From positions 35,321,293 to 35,385,292 of the forward strand of contig NC_092639.1 in assembly GCF_039555335.1 (NCBI RefSeq): a stretch of DNA of 64,000 nt, given 5' to 3'. This DNA comes from Amphiura filiformis. Lineage: Eukaryota; Echinodermata; Ophiuroidea; Amphilepidida; Amphiuridae. How positions within the stretch are numbered: the stretch's first letter is position 1; each line of letters starts with the position of its first letter. The notes beneath the pieces were generated by a model. That model searched no databases and was not told the origin of the DNA. It saw nothing but the letters and a program-made list of their open reading frames with translations. The translations under genes and the position numbers were made by a program. Shown here one piece after another: positions 44,565-55,964 of this stretch.

Positions 44565-45250
44565 TACAAGCAATGCTGTCCAGTGCTGATAGTGGCATTG
44601 ATCATTAATGACAAACAATGCTGTCTAGTCTCTACTGCTGATAGTGGCAAGGATGACTTACAAGCAATGTTGTCTTCTGCAGATAGGCCTAGTGGCATTG
44701 TCTACCGCTGATAGTGGCATTGATGACCTACAAGTAGGGCCTAGGCCTAATTCTGTCTACTGCTGATAGTGGCATTGATGACTTACCAGCAATGCTGTCT
44801 AGCCACTGCTGATAGGCCTACTGGCATTGGTGACTTGCAAGTACCGTAATGCTGTTTATGCTGGTAGTGGCATTGATGACATAAGCAATGCTGTCTAGGC
44901 CTACTTCTAATAGTGGCATTGATAACTTACCAGCAGTGCTGTCTACTGCTGATAGTGGCATTGATGACTCACCAGCAATGCTATCTACTGCTGAGTGCTG
45001 ATAGTGGCATTGATGACTTACCAACAATGCTGTCTTCTGTAGATAGTAGCATTGAAGTACCAACAATGCTGTCTATTGCTGAGAGTGGCATTGATGACTC
45101 ACCAGCAATGCTATCTACTGCTGATAGTGGCATTGATGACTTACCAACAATGCTGTCTTCTGTAGATAGTAGCACTGAAGTACCAACAATGCTGTCTATT
45201 GCTGAGAGTGGCATTGATATGATGAAGTTATCAGCAATGCTGTCTTCTGC
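44565..45250. repeat. Minisatellite, ~42-45 bp unit
   Basis: About 15 units with core GTCTACTGCTGATAGTGGCATTGATGACTTACCAGCAATGCT (key words GATAGTGGCATTGATGAC and AGCAATGCTGTCTACTG). Several units carry an extra GGCCTA after TA (44684, 44813, 44896). Unit lengths are often multiples of three, so frames stay open on both strands; I regard these as by-products. Confidence 0.85.
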
Positions 45251-45254
45251 AGAT

Positions 45255-45687
45255 CAGTGGTGTATCGTGGCCGCTCCTACCCCGCGGGGCTAAAGAATAT
45301 GTAAATTTTGCCGCCCCTAACAGCAATAGCCCGAAAAGGTTAACCCAATTTTTTTAGAGGTGCTGTAGTTTTGTTAAAATCCCGAGTTTTTGAATAAAAT
45401 GCAGGAACCGTCATTTAATTATTACGATGGAAATATTAGTCCAACAGGTACGCGATGTTCATAACACAGTACGTACATGGCGTGCGGGACATCAAAGGAT
45501 CGTGCTGTAGCATAACCAACGGATTGACATTTAATGGCGACATTAGCGCTGCTAGTAAATTCAAATTTTCTTTGCTTTACCTCAGTTGTTCGGCTCAAAA
45601 TTAAAAGGGGACATCAGTAGAAGCTAATATTTTATGGAGAAGAAATACTAATCTATTTTTTATGAAAATGTTACAACATGGCTTTAA
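45255..45687 (-). mobile_element. GGGGCGGC repeat fragment joined to truncated TTAA element
   Basis: Bases 45255-45345 start CAGTGGTGTATCGTGGCCGC and are the inverse of the 25519 border. They are joined at about 45350 to an inverted, truncated copy of the TTAA element, whose end AATGTTACAACATGGCT is followed by TTAA at 45684-45687. Confidence 0.65.
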
Positions 45688-46412
45688 CCATTTTTTGTCC
45701 AAATGTAGATGCTATTTTGACTGCATTTAACATAAACGAGTTTTTCCATGTCAAACTAACAGCATAGCCTATTTACCAAACATAATGATTGGATACAATA
45801 CCCTGTGGTATATGATGGAAGGCACTGCAATACTTTGACCTCTTTATTGCAACCAGCTTGTCCCTAAGCTGTGATAGGTGCAATTTTTTTTCAATTAAAA
45901 AGCGCTAGCTCATAAATTAGTCAGTCGGGTGTCATCGAGGTGTTGTTCAATCATATGATTACTTATATATTTATATACTTATATAGTTTACACCATACAC
46001 AGTTTAATAAGATCATCAGTTTATGAGAAAATGTTTTTTAAATAAGTCAGATGCTTGGACAAAAAAATCGCTTTTGCCAATAATAAATGCGGGCCATTTT
46101 TTGACAAAAGTTCCCTTTTTGTGTATGTACCTGTCGTTTTGCGGCCATATTTATACATTTACATTTCTTTAATCACCTTTTTTGGGTAGTTAAGTTTTCA
46201 AGCCACACAGGCACTGGGCTCTCACTTTCTGAGCACACCACTGAAATTCATTTTAAAAGGTCTTATTTCTTAATTTTCTTTGCTGATTTTGTTTTTTTGG
46301 CAGATAGTTTCTACTTTTGTGTAATTTGTGTATAATTTATATATTTTAAAATGACAAGTGAATTATAACAAGCCGAGAAAAAAAAATTATGGGAAGTGAA
46401 AAAAGAGGTAAG
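45688..46412. other. Intergenic AT-rich DNA
   Basis: No gene or element recognised. Confidence 0.4.
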
Positions 46413-46842
46413 GCCAAAAAAAAGGGTTTGTTTCCTGTAGCTGGTCAAAAAAGTCAAATGTGAAATGCGATTTTTTATTTTTATTTTCATTTTTTGAATC
46501 CATTTTCTTCAAATGACAAAAATACCGTTTTTTGCTGCAAATTGGAATGGGAATTTACAGTGGGTCTCTCCGACACACCCAAAAAATCATATTCAAGAAA
46601 AAAAAGACTAAAAAAGATATTAAAAAAATTGTGTGTTTTCTCCAGTAGTTTTTCACTATGCTCGTTTGTTGTGTAATGTGTAAATGTTTACTCTAGTAGT
46701 GTTTTGTATTATTTTTTGTGATTTTCCGTTTTTTTGTTGTTGTTTTTTCTTTGAAAAGTGAAAAAAAAATCTAATGCGCAAAATAATCCATCAAAAACGT
46801 AATGCATGTGCTACAGGAAACAAACTTGGTTTTTTTTAGCCA
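46413..46842. repeat. Inverted repeat with ~30-bp arms
   Basis: GTTTGTTTCCTGTAGC at about 46427 and GCTACAGGAAACAAAC at about 46812 are exact inverses, extended by A- or T-rich sequence toward the edges. This may be a MITE, but I see no target duplication. Confidence 0.5.
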
Positions 46843-48416
46843 AAAACAAATATTGAGCGTGCAAACAAAGGGAGATAGTAAACCTTTTTCCCTTTTTTGA
46901 CCTACATGTACGAATACATTCAAATATAGAGTAAGTGATGGGCAGTTCCATGCAAAAGGTTGGACATGAAGTCAACTTCAAACTTGTTCCAACACTTATC
47001 CCGTAACCTCAATTTACAAAACTAGCAAAATATTGACATGGCCTAGTTTTGGGCACTGAAAATCTGAAAAATCATGGTGGCCAGCATCACAAGATTTTCC
47101 ATGGGGCGGGGCAGCTGCAGTCAAAGGACATGTTAATGACAGTATTCAGTAAAACTGAAATTTTATGTAATACCACGCAAGTATATATGGTAAGAAGCAT
47201 TGAAGACATAACAGAATATACAGAACTTCAGCAACCAGGAGGCGCAAATTTCTTGGTGAGCTAAGAAAGGATGTAAATATAACATATTGACGCTTAATGG
47301 TCAATGGTTATAAATTTGGAACAATTTGCTCGAAGCGCACCTAAATTTGCTTTTTTAAAAGCTGACATGGTCAAATATGAGATTAATTTCGTCAAAATCA
47401 CATGCAACATGCGTTTCACTTTCTTTTTCTCCAATTTCTCTTCTTTATTTTATTTTTTATATGGGTGGGGGCTTGTTTAACAAGGGTTGTATATGCTACT
47501 GCATAATACATAATGCAACAGCATCAAAAGTCACTGATCAATAGTCTTATCCTGAAGTCAAAATTCAGGCACATATTATAAAATAAATTGATAATCTTTT
47601 GATAATCACTGAAATTACCACTTAATTGGAAAATAATTTGGATGAAAAAAAAGATGGTGATTTAATATTTAGTTTGTATCAAAAAAATCATTTGATCATA
47701 TTGCAATATTATTACAAAATAGTGAGTATAAAAGGAAATCCAAAGGTCTTTGCAATGGGTGAACATCACTTACTAATGTATTTGTATCTGAAAATAGAAC
47801 AGGGGTTATAAATAGAAAGAAAAGCTTTTAAAAAGCCTGTTTTGAAATACTACCTATAGCCTACAATGTATACCTTGAATTGAATGAAGTACAACTAATA
47901 AATCAGGCAGTGAAAATTATTTATTGAATTTATTGAAATAAAGGAATAAATCAGGCAGTGAAAATTATTTATTTTATTTTAATTTTATAAGAAGCTGCAA
48001 CTTCATTAAACCAAATGTCATGATTATACTAAGCATGCCAAGATAAGATTAAGGAGTATTATGTGTATTATTCCAAACACCATATTTATATACATTATTT
48101 AGTATATGATAAATCTTATGTTCAATGCCATATTTTATTTACATTATGTTATGTAGATGTACATCAAAGTCCATTACTAGATATACAATCTGTGTAGCGT
48201 TATTATTAATAGGATTTAAAATTAATTGGAAAGGATTGTATTATTTTATATTAACATGTATTATAGGATTAATCATAATTTTGATCAGTAATCAGTAAGG
48301 TAGAATTTTAATTTGTAATATTAGCTCACATCTGCTGTGATTAATATCTGAAGTCATAAACCAAATAATATTAGGCTACCAGTATTATGAGTCGATGGAC
48401 ATGCACATATATGGGG
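46843..48416. other. Intergenic AT-rich DNA
   Basis: A 48-bp direct tandem duplication starting AATAAATCAGGCAGTGAA lies at 47897 and 47945. Nothing else was recognised. Confidence 0.4.
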
Positions 48417-48420
48417 GGCA

Positions 48421-48540
48421 GTGGCAGCACCAGGCTTTTGGGGGGGGTAGGGGCAAAGTGAATTTGCAAAATTGGCGCAAAAGGTGGAAATTTACATCAT
48501 TCAGGGTTTTTGGCACAAAAGTGGGAGGGGGCAAATTTAA
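48421..48540. repeat. hAT-like MITE fragment
   Basis: CAGTGGCAGCACCAGG, GGGGCAAAGTGAATTTGC and GGAAATTTACATCATTCAGG parallel the left part of the element at 61880-62067. No right end was found. Confidence 0.55.
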
Positions 48541-48775
48541 CTGACTATACAGTAATATATAGGGTGGTCCCGCTATGTGGTCCACCAAAAATGTAATGTT
48601 ACCCTGGTCCACATTTTGTGACACTTTGGAAGACTTAAGACTTGCTGAATAACAACAGGTAATGCCATGGATTGATGTTGAAGTCAATGTTGAGTTCATC
48701 TGAATGGCTTTGGTTGGTAACACAACTTCACAGGCTCTGCGGGGCTGCAGAGTAGCGTATCAGAGGGCCCAACTT
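48541..48775. other. Intergenic DNA
   Basis: Short non-coding stretch before the minisatellite. Confidence 0.4.
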
Positions 48776-49195
48776 ACAATGCTATCAACAGTAGATAGCA
48801 AATACCTATAATGCTATCAATAGATAGCAAATACCTACAATGCTATCAACAGTTGCTAGCAAAATACATACAATGCTATCAGTAGTAAATAGCAAATACC
48901 TACAATGCTATAAGTAGTAGATAGCAAATACCTACAATGCTATCAACAGTAGATAGCAAATACCTACAATACTATCAGTAGTAGATAGCAAATACCTACA
49001 ATGCTATCAGTAGATAGCAAATACCTACAATGCTATCAGCAGTAGATAGCAAATACCTACAATGCTATAAGTAGTAGATAGCAAATACCTACAATGCTAT
49101 CAGTAGATAGCAAATACCTACAATGCTATCAGCAGTAGATAGCAAATACCTACAATGCTAGGCCTATCAGTAGTAGATAGCAAATACCTATAGGC
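48776..49195. repeat. Minisatellite, ~29-36 bp unit
   Basis: About 13 units of the type ACCTACAATGCTATCAG followed by TAGTAGATAGCAAAT. One unit at 49159 carries the extra GGCCTA insertion. On the complement the unit shares GCTATCTACT and GATAGCATTG with the 44565-45250 minisatellite, so the two may have a common origin. Confidence 0.85.
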
Positions 49196-50227
49196 TATAA
49201 TTAGGCATATCACCCCAAAAATAAGTGCAGCAGAAACACATTATTTAATGTTTCTCCATGAATGAGCTTTATTAAAGTATCAAAAATCAAAAAACGGAAC
49301 TGAAATCGGTCAATGCATTGTGATGTAGTGTCAATTTTAAGATGCTCGTAAATGGAATTAAAACCTGCCACAAATGGCTATAAATGACAAAATTGGCACA
49401 TTTTGAGATTTTGAAGGTTTATTGGACCCTTGCTTGAAAAAGCAGCAGGTTAAATGCCTATCTTTCCGTACTTCGTTAAAGAAAACAAAATTTAAAAATC
49501 TATCATTGAATAATTATAATAAATTAACCAAATATATTATTTTAGCTATTTCAGCCAATCTGCAGACAAATTAAAGGTGAAAAAATGACTAAGTTCAGCT
49601 AATAAATATGCAAAATTGATGCCAATAGAAAACCGTACATGATATCAGGGTGCGTTATTTTTGCGCACATATGTATACAAAGTTATTTCAATTGATAACA
49701 AAAAATACACAAAAAGTAATTAATTAAGCAAATTAGCTTATTACAGCTAATTATGTATTCATGATATTATTATGTAAATTAGGCATGAGTAATTTTGTGT
49801 TTTTTCAATATTTAATGAAAGTCTATTCATTCACCATAAATTTGTCAAGTATGAACCTGTTATGATGTTGAATAAAGAAAAAAATGCAGTTAATTACTTA
49901 AATATAATACAAAAAATACAAAGTTTGACATTTTGACAATGTCTGGAATAGAATTTTCATTTTTTTTCTGTAAATATGGTATGTGTCACCATTGCTCAAT
50001 CTAAATCCGAAAAGTAAAAATAAAAATTCATTTGCAATGAGACTTTAAATTAACATTTTGTTATCTGGATTAACATGGGAAGACAAATGGTATAAGGAAC
50101 AGCCATTCTACTGTATCGCGTATACAAAAATAGTATGGCGTAATGCAGCTCAGCTCAGTGAGTAAATGTTTCAGAAAACAGTTTCACCTATTTTTGGTTT
50201 ATAATAGGGATAGTTTTGTTACCCTCG
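49196..50227. other. Intergenic AT-rich DNA
   Basis: No gene, array or element recognised. Confidence 0.4.
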
Positions 50228-50583
50228 TTAAAAGGGCATTTTGTGATCCACAGCATCATCCCCGGCCCCCCACTTTTCTCACAAAAAGTTGAGATTTTTA
50301 TATCACTGGAAACCTCTGGCAACATAATGTTTATGTACCAAAAATTATTTGCAGATTGATTCGTTTAGCAAATATATCGTGAAATTTGAATTTCGTTCTG
50401 GTATACCAGAACGAAATTACAACACATTGTCTATGGAGCAGTGTAATACACATAAATCATGCATAACTTGCAAACGCTAAATCGGAATTATCAACTGAAA
50501 TTTTGGGAATAAGCTTTTTTCGTGGATATCTGCTGTAAAATGTCATAAAAAGAGGATGCTAGGATCACGAAATACTCCTTTAA
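50228..50583. mobile_element. TTAA-flanked MITE with central palindrome
   Basis: The left end AAGGGCATTTTGTGATCC and the complement of the right end AGGAGTATTTCGTGATCC are inverted repeats, followed by GCATC in both arms. TTAA lies at both edges. The middle (50389-50418) is a perfect 30-bp palindrome centred on GTATAC. Confidence 0.75.
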
Positions 50584-51139
50584 GATGGCAGATAATGAAA
50601 CAGGGGAATGGGGCAATGGGCAGATCTATTCAAGGGGACATGAGAACACAGAGGTCCAAAGGTACATTTATGACAGAAAGCAGTTACTGCATGGGAAGTA
50701 TATTTAATCAGCTAATTAGAACTAATTACACCTTTCGAATAATTAATTAGGTCTGCAAATTTTTATCATCGAGTATACACAGAAGCAAGCATCGCACCCT
50801 ATATAAAGTATATATTTTCTGGTGTTTTTTTCCAAGAAAAATTTGGGCCAAAAAATGTTTTGGGGAATTTTCTCAAAAAATGAGCATTTTTACCCAAATT
50901 TTACCTCACAGATGAATTCATCAAGTTTTTGCCTTTCTAAATATGTAACTTTTACATGTATATGCTTTAGACCAACAATCATGACAATTTAGCAGTTATG
51001 AGGCCCAAAGGTTTCCGCAATTCCAGAGTAAGGACCACCCTTAGGTTAAAATTCTGCTAATAATCAAATTGGTTATTAAGAACTGCATGATACCAGGTAG
51101 CTGAACCATAAGTTGGGGCTTCAATGATGTAGTCTGATA
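50584..51139. other. Intergenic DNA
   Basis: No gene or element recognised. Confidence 0.4.
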
Positions 51140-51552
51140 TGTGACATGTCATGTCAAAACCAGACACTTTTGGGCAGGATCGTAAATGGAGAAATAGCCA
51201 AAAATCTGCCCTGGGGTGGTTTTTTTCACAATTTGGGTTTGTTGCGAATTTGTGATGTTATTAATGTTTAAAATATTGTCTGACAGTTTCAGACCAGAAT
51301 ATAATGGCATCTTGTATTTTTTCAAGGTAATTCCTACTCTCAACATTGTCAATAATATTTTTAAAGGCCAATATCTCAATTTCCAATTTTATAATACCAT
51401 AACTTACAAACTCAATATCTTCGTATAGGAATGTCCGATTTCATTGGGGAAAACGGTGTTGTGGAGCAAAATATCTCTATATTTAAGATATGTAAAAACC
51501 TCAAAATTGATAACCTGCCCAAAAGTGTCTGGTTTTGACATGACACCTCACA
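51140..51552. mobile_element. TGTGAC-family MITE with perfect 32-bp arms
   Basis: The ends begin TGTGACATGTCATG on the left and TGTGAGGTGTCATG on the complement of the right. Inside them, the 32-bp arms at 51147-51178 and 51514-51545 are perfect inverses (TCAAAACCAGACACTTTTGG). TA flanks the left side. Confidence 0.75.
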
Positions 51553-51691
51553 TTATGTTTACAACATGAATATAGGTATCCTACCCTGGTATCCTACCTG
51601 TCCATAATACTGAGTCTAGACAGTAGTCTACTTTCAAATGTAACTTACAAGCGAGCCAGCAATTAAATTATGCTACAAGTGAGTGTGTGTC

Positions 51692-52728
51692 CACACTGGA
51701 CTTACTTGTAAGCAAACTCATAAGTAAGCATGACCTTCACTGGTAAATATTATGCCATGATTATATACACAATCACAATAGGATTGGATCATCAAGGTCA
51801 TGTTTACTTGCGAGTTACTTGCAAATCTTGTTAATACTGGTCTTACATTCAAATATAACTCCCTCGCTACATGTAAGATATCTCGCATGTAAAATCGTCA
51901 AAAGTTACTTGCATGTAGTTACATGCGTGTGCGTCTTGATTTGGCACTACTTGTAAGTTTACATTCAAAGTATACTTACAGCGACTTTTACTAGCGATCG
52001 TCATAATAAGCCAAATGAAAGTATTGTTTAATTGTTATATGCAGGTAATAAATTATTAATGTTAATGTCATCACTATAGATCATGGTCATCAATTTTCCT
52101 GCTAATGAGCTGGCTAATTAGGTACACCCTGTGATATAATGAATGCATTGACATGGCACTAATTCCAGTTTCATACAAAGTGATTGAACAATACACATCT
52201 CTCACAGCAGGTAGTAAATCTGGTGTTGCTTTTTGACAATTTTTATTATATTATTCCATTGAAACCAACATAACAAGCTCAAGCTCAATCCTACGCAATG
52301 ATTATCATGTCCAAATTTTACAATTGAACTATGTATCCAGCCTAGCTACGCTGTGCACATGTAGAGTATAGATCAAGGTCTATATAGCGACTACCATGTT
52401 AAAAAATATAGTCATTTAATTTCAACACCCAAATTGTGATCTTGAGCAACTTATGGATATTCAATACTACCCCTTTCTTCTAAGCTCTTTTCTAAGCTGA
52501 ATAAATTATAATCCCAGAAGTATTAAGGTACATTCGTGGATTTTATGCAGGTGATTGACTGCAAGTCTTTATTTTTACTTCATAATATAGTACATTCCTA
52601 ATTTAATATTAAATACCAAATGAACCATGTTAATTTTGACAAAACAGCAAGTTGAAATTATTTGACTTGGTATTTTGTCTTCAGTTACAAACTTACAGCA
52701 CTACCTGTACTAAAAACTTTTTTCGACC
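51692..52728. repeat. Segmental duplication, copy 1 (uninterrupted)
   Basis: About 1.04 kb repeated directly at 52994-55987. Markers are AGTAAGCATGACCTTCACTG, GAGCTGGCTAATTAGG, CCAGCCTAGCTACGCTGTG and GGTGATTGACTGCAAGTC. This copy lacks the three insertions found in copy 2. Its right edge reaches into the candidate exon at 52714-52887. Confidence 0.85.
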
Positions 52729-52887
52729 AAGATGTTTAAAAAATGCCAATATTTCCATGCCATCTTGTGTAGTAAGCTTGCCAAGTTCCCCCACATGGTC
52801 GATAATAGCGTCAATAATTGGCGAAAATCTGGATTGGAAACCCGGAAGTGAGCCAGAAGTCAGTGTTTCTAGTTCATATTTCGTCAT
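52714..52887 (-). CDS. Candidate first coding exon, unknown gene
   Basis: On the minus strand an ATG at 52887 opens a frame of 58 codons that reaches a consensus splice donor (GTACAG then GTAGTG). The peptide looks protein-like: MTKYELETLTSGSLPGFQS, then a hydrophobic-charged helix pattern (IIDAIIDHVGELGKL, ILAFFKHLGRKKFL). I do not recognise a family. CCGGAAGTGAG (52840-52850, plus strand) matches an ETS-type promoter site, which is sometimes found near start sites. Upstream is a GGGGGCGTTTATTT repeat. The second copy of the duplication has a donor at the same place but different upstream sequence (see 55965-56053). It could be an exon of a minus-strand gene or a remnant. Confidence 0.3.
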
Positions 52888-53420
52888 TTTAGCATTTTTT
52901 ATCGTTCTAAAATTGACCCTGAATAGACGCCCCCCTTGGGAAAATGTAACACCCCGGGGGCGTTTATTTGACGAAATACGGTATATATTTTCTGGTCCAC
53001 ATGGGACTTACTTGCAAGCCAACTCAAAAGTAAGCGTGACCTTCACTGGTAAATATTATGCCATGATTATGCACAATCACAATAGGATTGGATCATCAAG
53101 GTCATGCTTACTTGCGAGTTACTTGCAAATCTTGTTAACACTGGCCTTACATTCAAATGTTAACTCGCACCATGTAAGATATCTTACATGTGAAATTGTC
53201 TAAAGTAACTTGCATGTACATGTAGTTACATGCACGTACACCTTGATGGGCACTACTTGTAAGTTTACATTCAAAAGTACTTACAAGCGACTTTACAAGT
53301 GATCGTCTGAACAAGCCTAAATGAAAGTATTGCTATATACAGGTAATAAACTATTAATGTTGATGTCATCACTATAGATCATGGTCATCAATTTCCACTG
53401 CTAATGAGCTGGCTAATTAG

Positions 53421-53639
53421 CAGTGTTCGAATTAAGGAAAAATAAATGGTTGTCCCACGGACAACCAGATTACAATTTCTGGTTGTCCGACTCAAGTTTT
53501 TGGTTGTCTGTAGGCCTACAATGGTGACAAAGGCTACAGATTTATGGTTGTCCAGTGGACAACCGAATCAGTATTCTTGGTTGTCCGGCGACTTTTTTAG
53601 TTGTCCCGTGCGAACGGACAACCAAAATTTCGAACGCTG
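53421..53639. mobile_element. hAT-like MITE with 8-bp duplication and empty site
   Basis: The left end CAGTGTTCGAATTAAGG matches the complement of the right end CAGCGTTCGAAATTTTGG. CTAATTAG flanks both sides (53413-53420, 53640-53647) and occurs once in copy 1 at 52114-52121. The interior has repeated GGTTGTCCG and GACAACC motifs in both orientations. Confidence 0.95.
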
Positions 53640-53782
53640 CTAATTAGGTACACCCTGTTTGTGATATAATGAATGCATTGACATGGCACTAATTCCAGTT
53701 TCATACAAAGTGATTGAACAATACACATCTCTCACAGCAGGTAGTAAATCTGTTGTTATTTTTTGACAATTATTATTATATA

Positions 53783-54436
53783 CTGCGCCAATAAAGTATC
53801 CTTACATTTGGAAAAATAATCACAATTTCCAAACAGAACAATATTGGGGTAAATTTGTTTTTTAATAGATGCACTATCTAATTCTGCACATTATGACACC
53901 ACATTGAATCCAATGTGATTTCAAGAAGCAAAGTTACAAGCATTTGATTAGACGAAGGTCCAGTTTTAAAAGTGACAAACGGGCCTATTCAAAACTCCAC
54001 AGACTAGACATCTGGTTTGAGAGTGGTGAATGGCTAATTTATGCGTTTGGCTTTAATTTAAAACAACAGGAACAAAAGAAAACTGAAACAAAAGAACTGA
54101 CAAATAAAATGAAAGTTATGAAAAGTACAGAGAAGTAAAAACTGAAATAAAAACTGCTTTAAATAACGCTTCATTGAAGAAACTGTGTTGTCTCTTTGTT
54201 GCGCTTGTTGGAATCTTTTTGCGCCGTGTATAGGCCATTTTGTCACTTTTAAAACTGGACCTTCGTCTATTCAATTGCTTGTAACTTTACTTCTGGAGGT
54301 CACATTGGATTCAATGTGGTGTCATAATGTGCAGGATTAGTTAGTGCATCTATTACAAAAACAAATTTACCCCAATATTGCTCAGTTTTGAAATTGTGAT
54401 TATTTTTCCAAATGTAAGGATACTTTATTGGCGCAG
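53783..54436. mobile_element. TA-flanked foldback MITE, ~200-bp arms
   Basis: The ends CTGCGCCAATAAAGTATCC are inverted, and the arms remain complementary for about 200 bp (to TTTTAAAAGTGACAAA). TA lies on both sides, and copy 1 (near 52253) lacks the element. This is a Tc1/mariner-type non-autonomous element (inference from TA and structure). Confidence 0.9.
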
Positions 54437-54591
54437 TATATCATTCCATTGAAACCAATATAACAAGCTCAATCCTATGCAATGATCATGTCTACATTTT
54501 ACAATTGAACTATGTATCCAGCCTAGCTTGCTGTGTACATGTAGTATAGATCAAGGTCTATATAGTGACTACCATGTTAAACTAGAATTAC

Positions 54592-55671
54592 GTGGTTCGT
54601 AATTAAGGTGGCCCCCACAAAACTATACACCACATGAGTCCACCATATACTATCACAATACCAAGTTTGATATAATATTGGATGGCTGAGCATGATACCA
54701 TAACATATCGGATGAGTCATAAAAATATCGGCCGAGCCAACGGCGAGTTCGATATTTGTATGCCACCGATATGTTATGGTATCATGCGAAATAAGCCATC
54801 CATATTATCATTATTAGGTTTTCTTAACTCCTAATAACCCTGAAAACATAATAATGAAGTTGATCGGTGATTGCGTTTAAGCTGGAGAGTTGATTAATGG
54901 AAATGAAGGCAAAATGTGCAAATGAGCTCATTAATATTCATAAATATGCAAATAAAATGACACAAAACTATTCAGCACATCAGGCCACCATATCCTATCA
55001 CCGTACCAAGTTTGAAGTTGATCGGTGATTGCGTTAAAGCTGCAGAGTGGATTAATGACAATGTAGGCCAAATATGCAAATGAGCTCATCAATATTCATA
55101 AATATGCAAATAACATGACACAAAAGTATACAGCACATGAGGCCACCATAGACTATCACCGAAGCAAGTTTGAAGTTAATCGGTGGTTGCATTTAAGCTG
55201 CAGAGTGGATTAACGACAGTGTAGGCAAAATATGCTAATGAGCTCATTAATATTCATAAATATGCAAATAATGCGACACAAAAGTATACAGCACATGAGG
55301 CAACCATATACTATCACTGTACCAAGTTTGATATAATATTGGATGGCTGAGCATGATACCATAACATATCGGATGAGTCATAAAAATATCGGACGAGCCA
55401 AAGGCAAGTTCGATATTTGTATGACTTAATCCGATATGTTATGGTATCATCTAAATAAGCCATCAATATTATCATTATTAGGTTTTCTTAACTCCTAATA
55501 ACCCTGAAAACATAATAATGAAGTTGATCGGTGATAGCGTTTAATCTGGATAGTGGATTAATGAATTTGCTTCCGCCCGGACAAACAAACAAAGGAACAA
55601 ACAAAGAAACAGGGGAACAAACAAACAACCATCTGGATGATAACATAAGCCCCACATATATGTGGGGGCCA
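54592..55671. mobile_element. Insertion with ~158-bp tandem units and hairpins
   Basis: About 1.1 kb absent from copy 1. Its edges carry GGTGGCCCCCACA and TGTGGGGGCC. Inside, a 158-bp unit (GTTGATCGGTGATTGCG at 54859 and 55017, diverged at 55175) is repeated. A hairpin module (GATACCATAACATATCGG ... CCGATATGTTATGGTATC) occurs twice, at about 54680-54800 and 55340-55460. The right part has a CAAACAAACAAA stretch after TTCCGCCCGG. I cannot name the element class. Confidence 0.6.
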
Positions 55672-55964
55672 AAAATATAGTCATTTAATTTCAACACCCA
55701 AATTGTGATCTTGAGCAACTTATGGATATTCAATGCAACCCCTTTCTTCTAAGCTCTTCTAAGCTGAATAAATTATAATCCCAGAAGTATTTTAAGGTAC
55801 ATTCGTGGATTTTATGCGGGTGATTGACTGCAAGTCTTTATTTTGACTTCATAATATGGTAGATTCCTAATTTAAAATTAAATACAAAAAATGAACCATG
55901 TTAATTTTGACAAAACAGCAAGTTAAGTAGGTATTTTGTCTTCAACTCTTAAATACAGTACTAC

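Noticed and set aside
52652..53203. 183-codon plus-strand frame
   Set aside because: It spans the end of duplication copy 1, a GGGGGCG repeat and the start of copy 2. The minus-strand frame at 52714-52887 looks more protein-like and ends at a splice donor.
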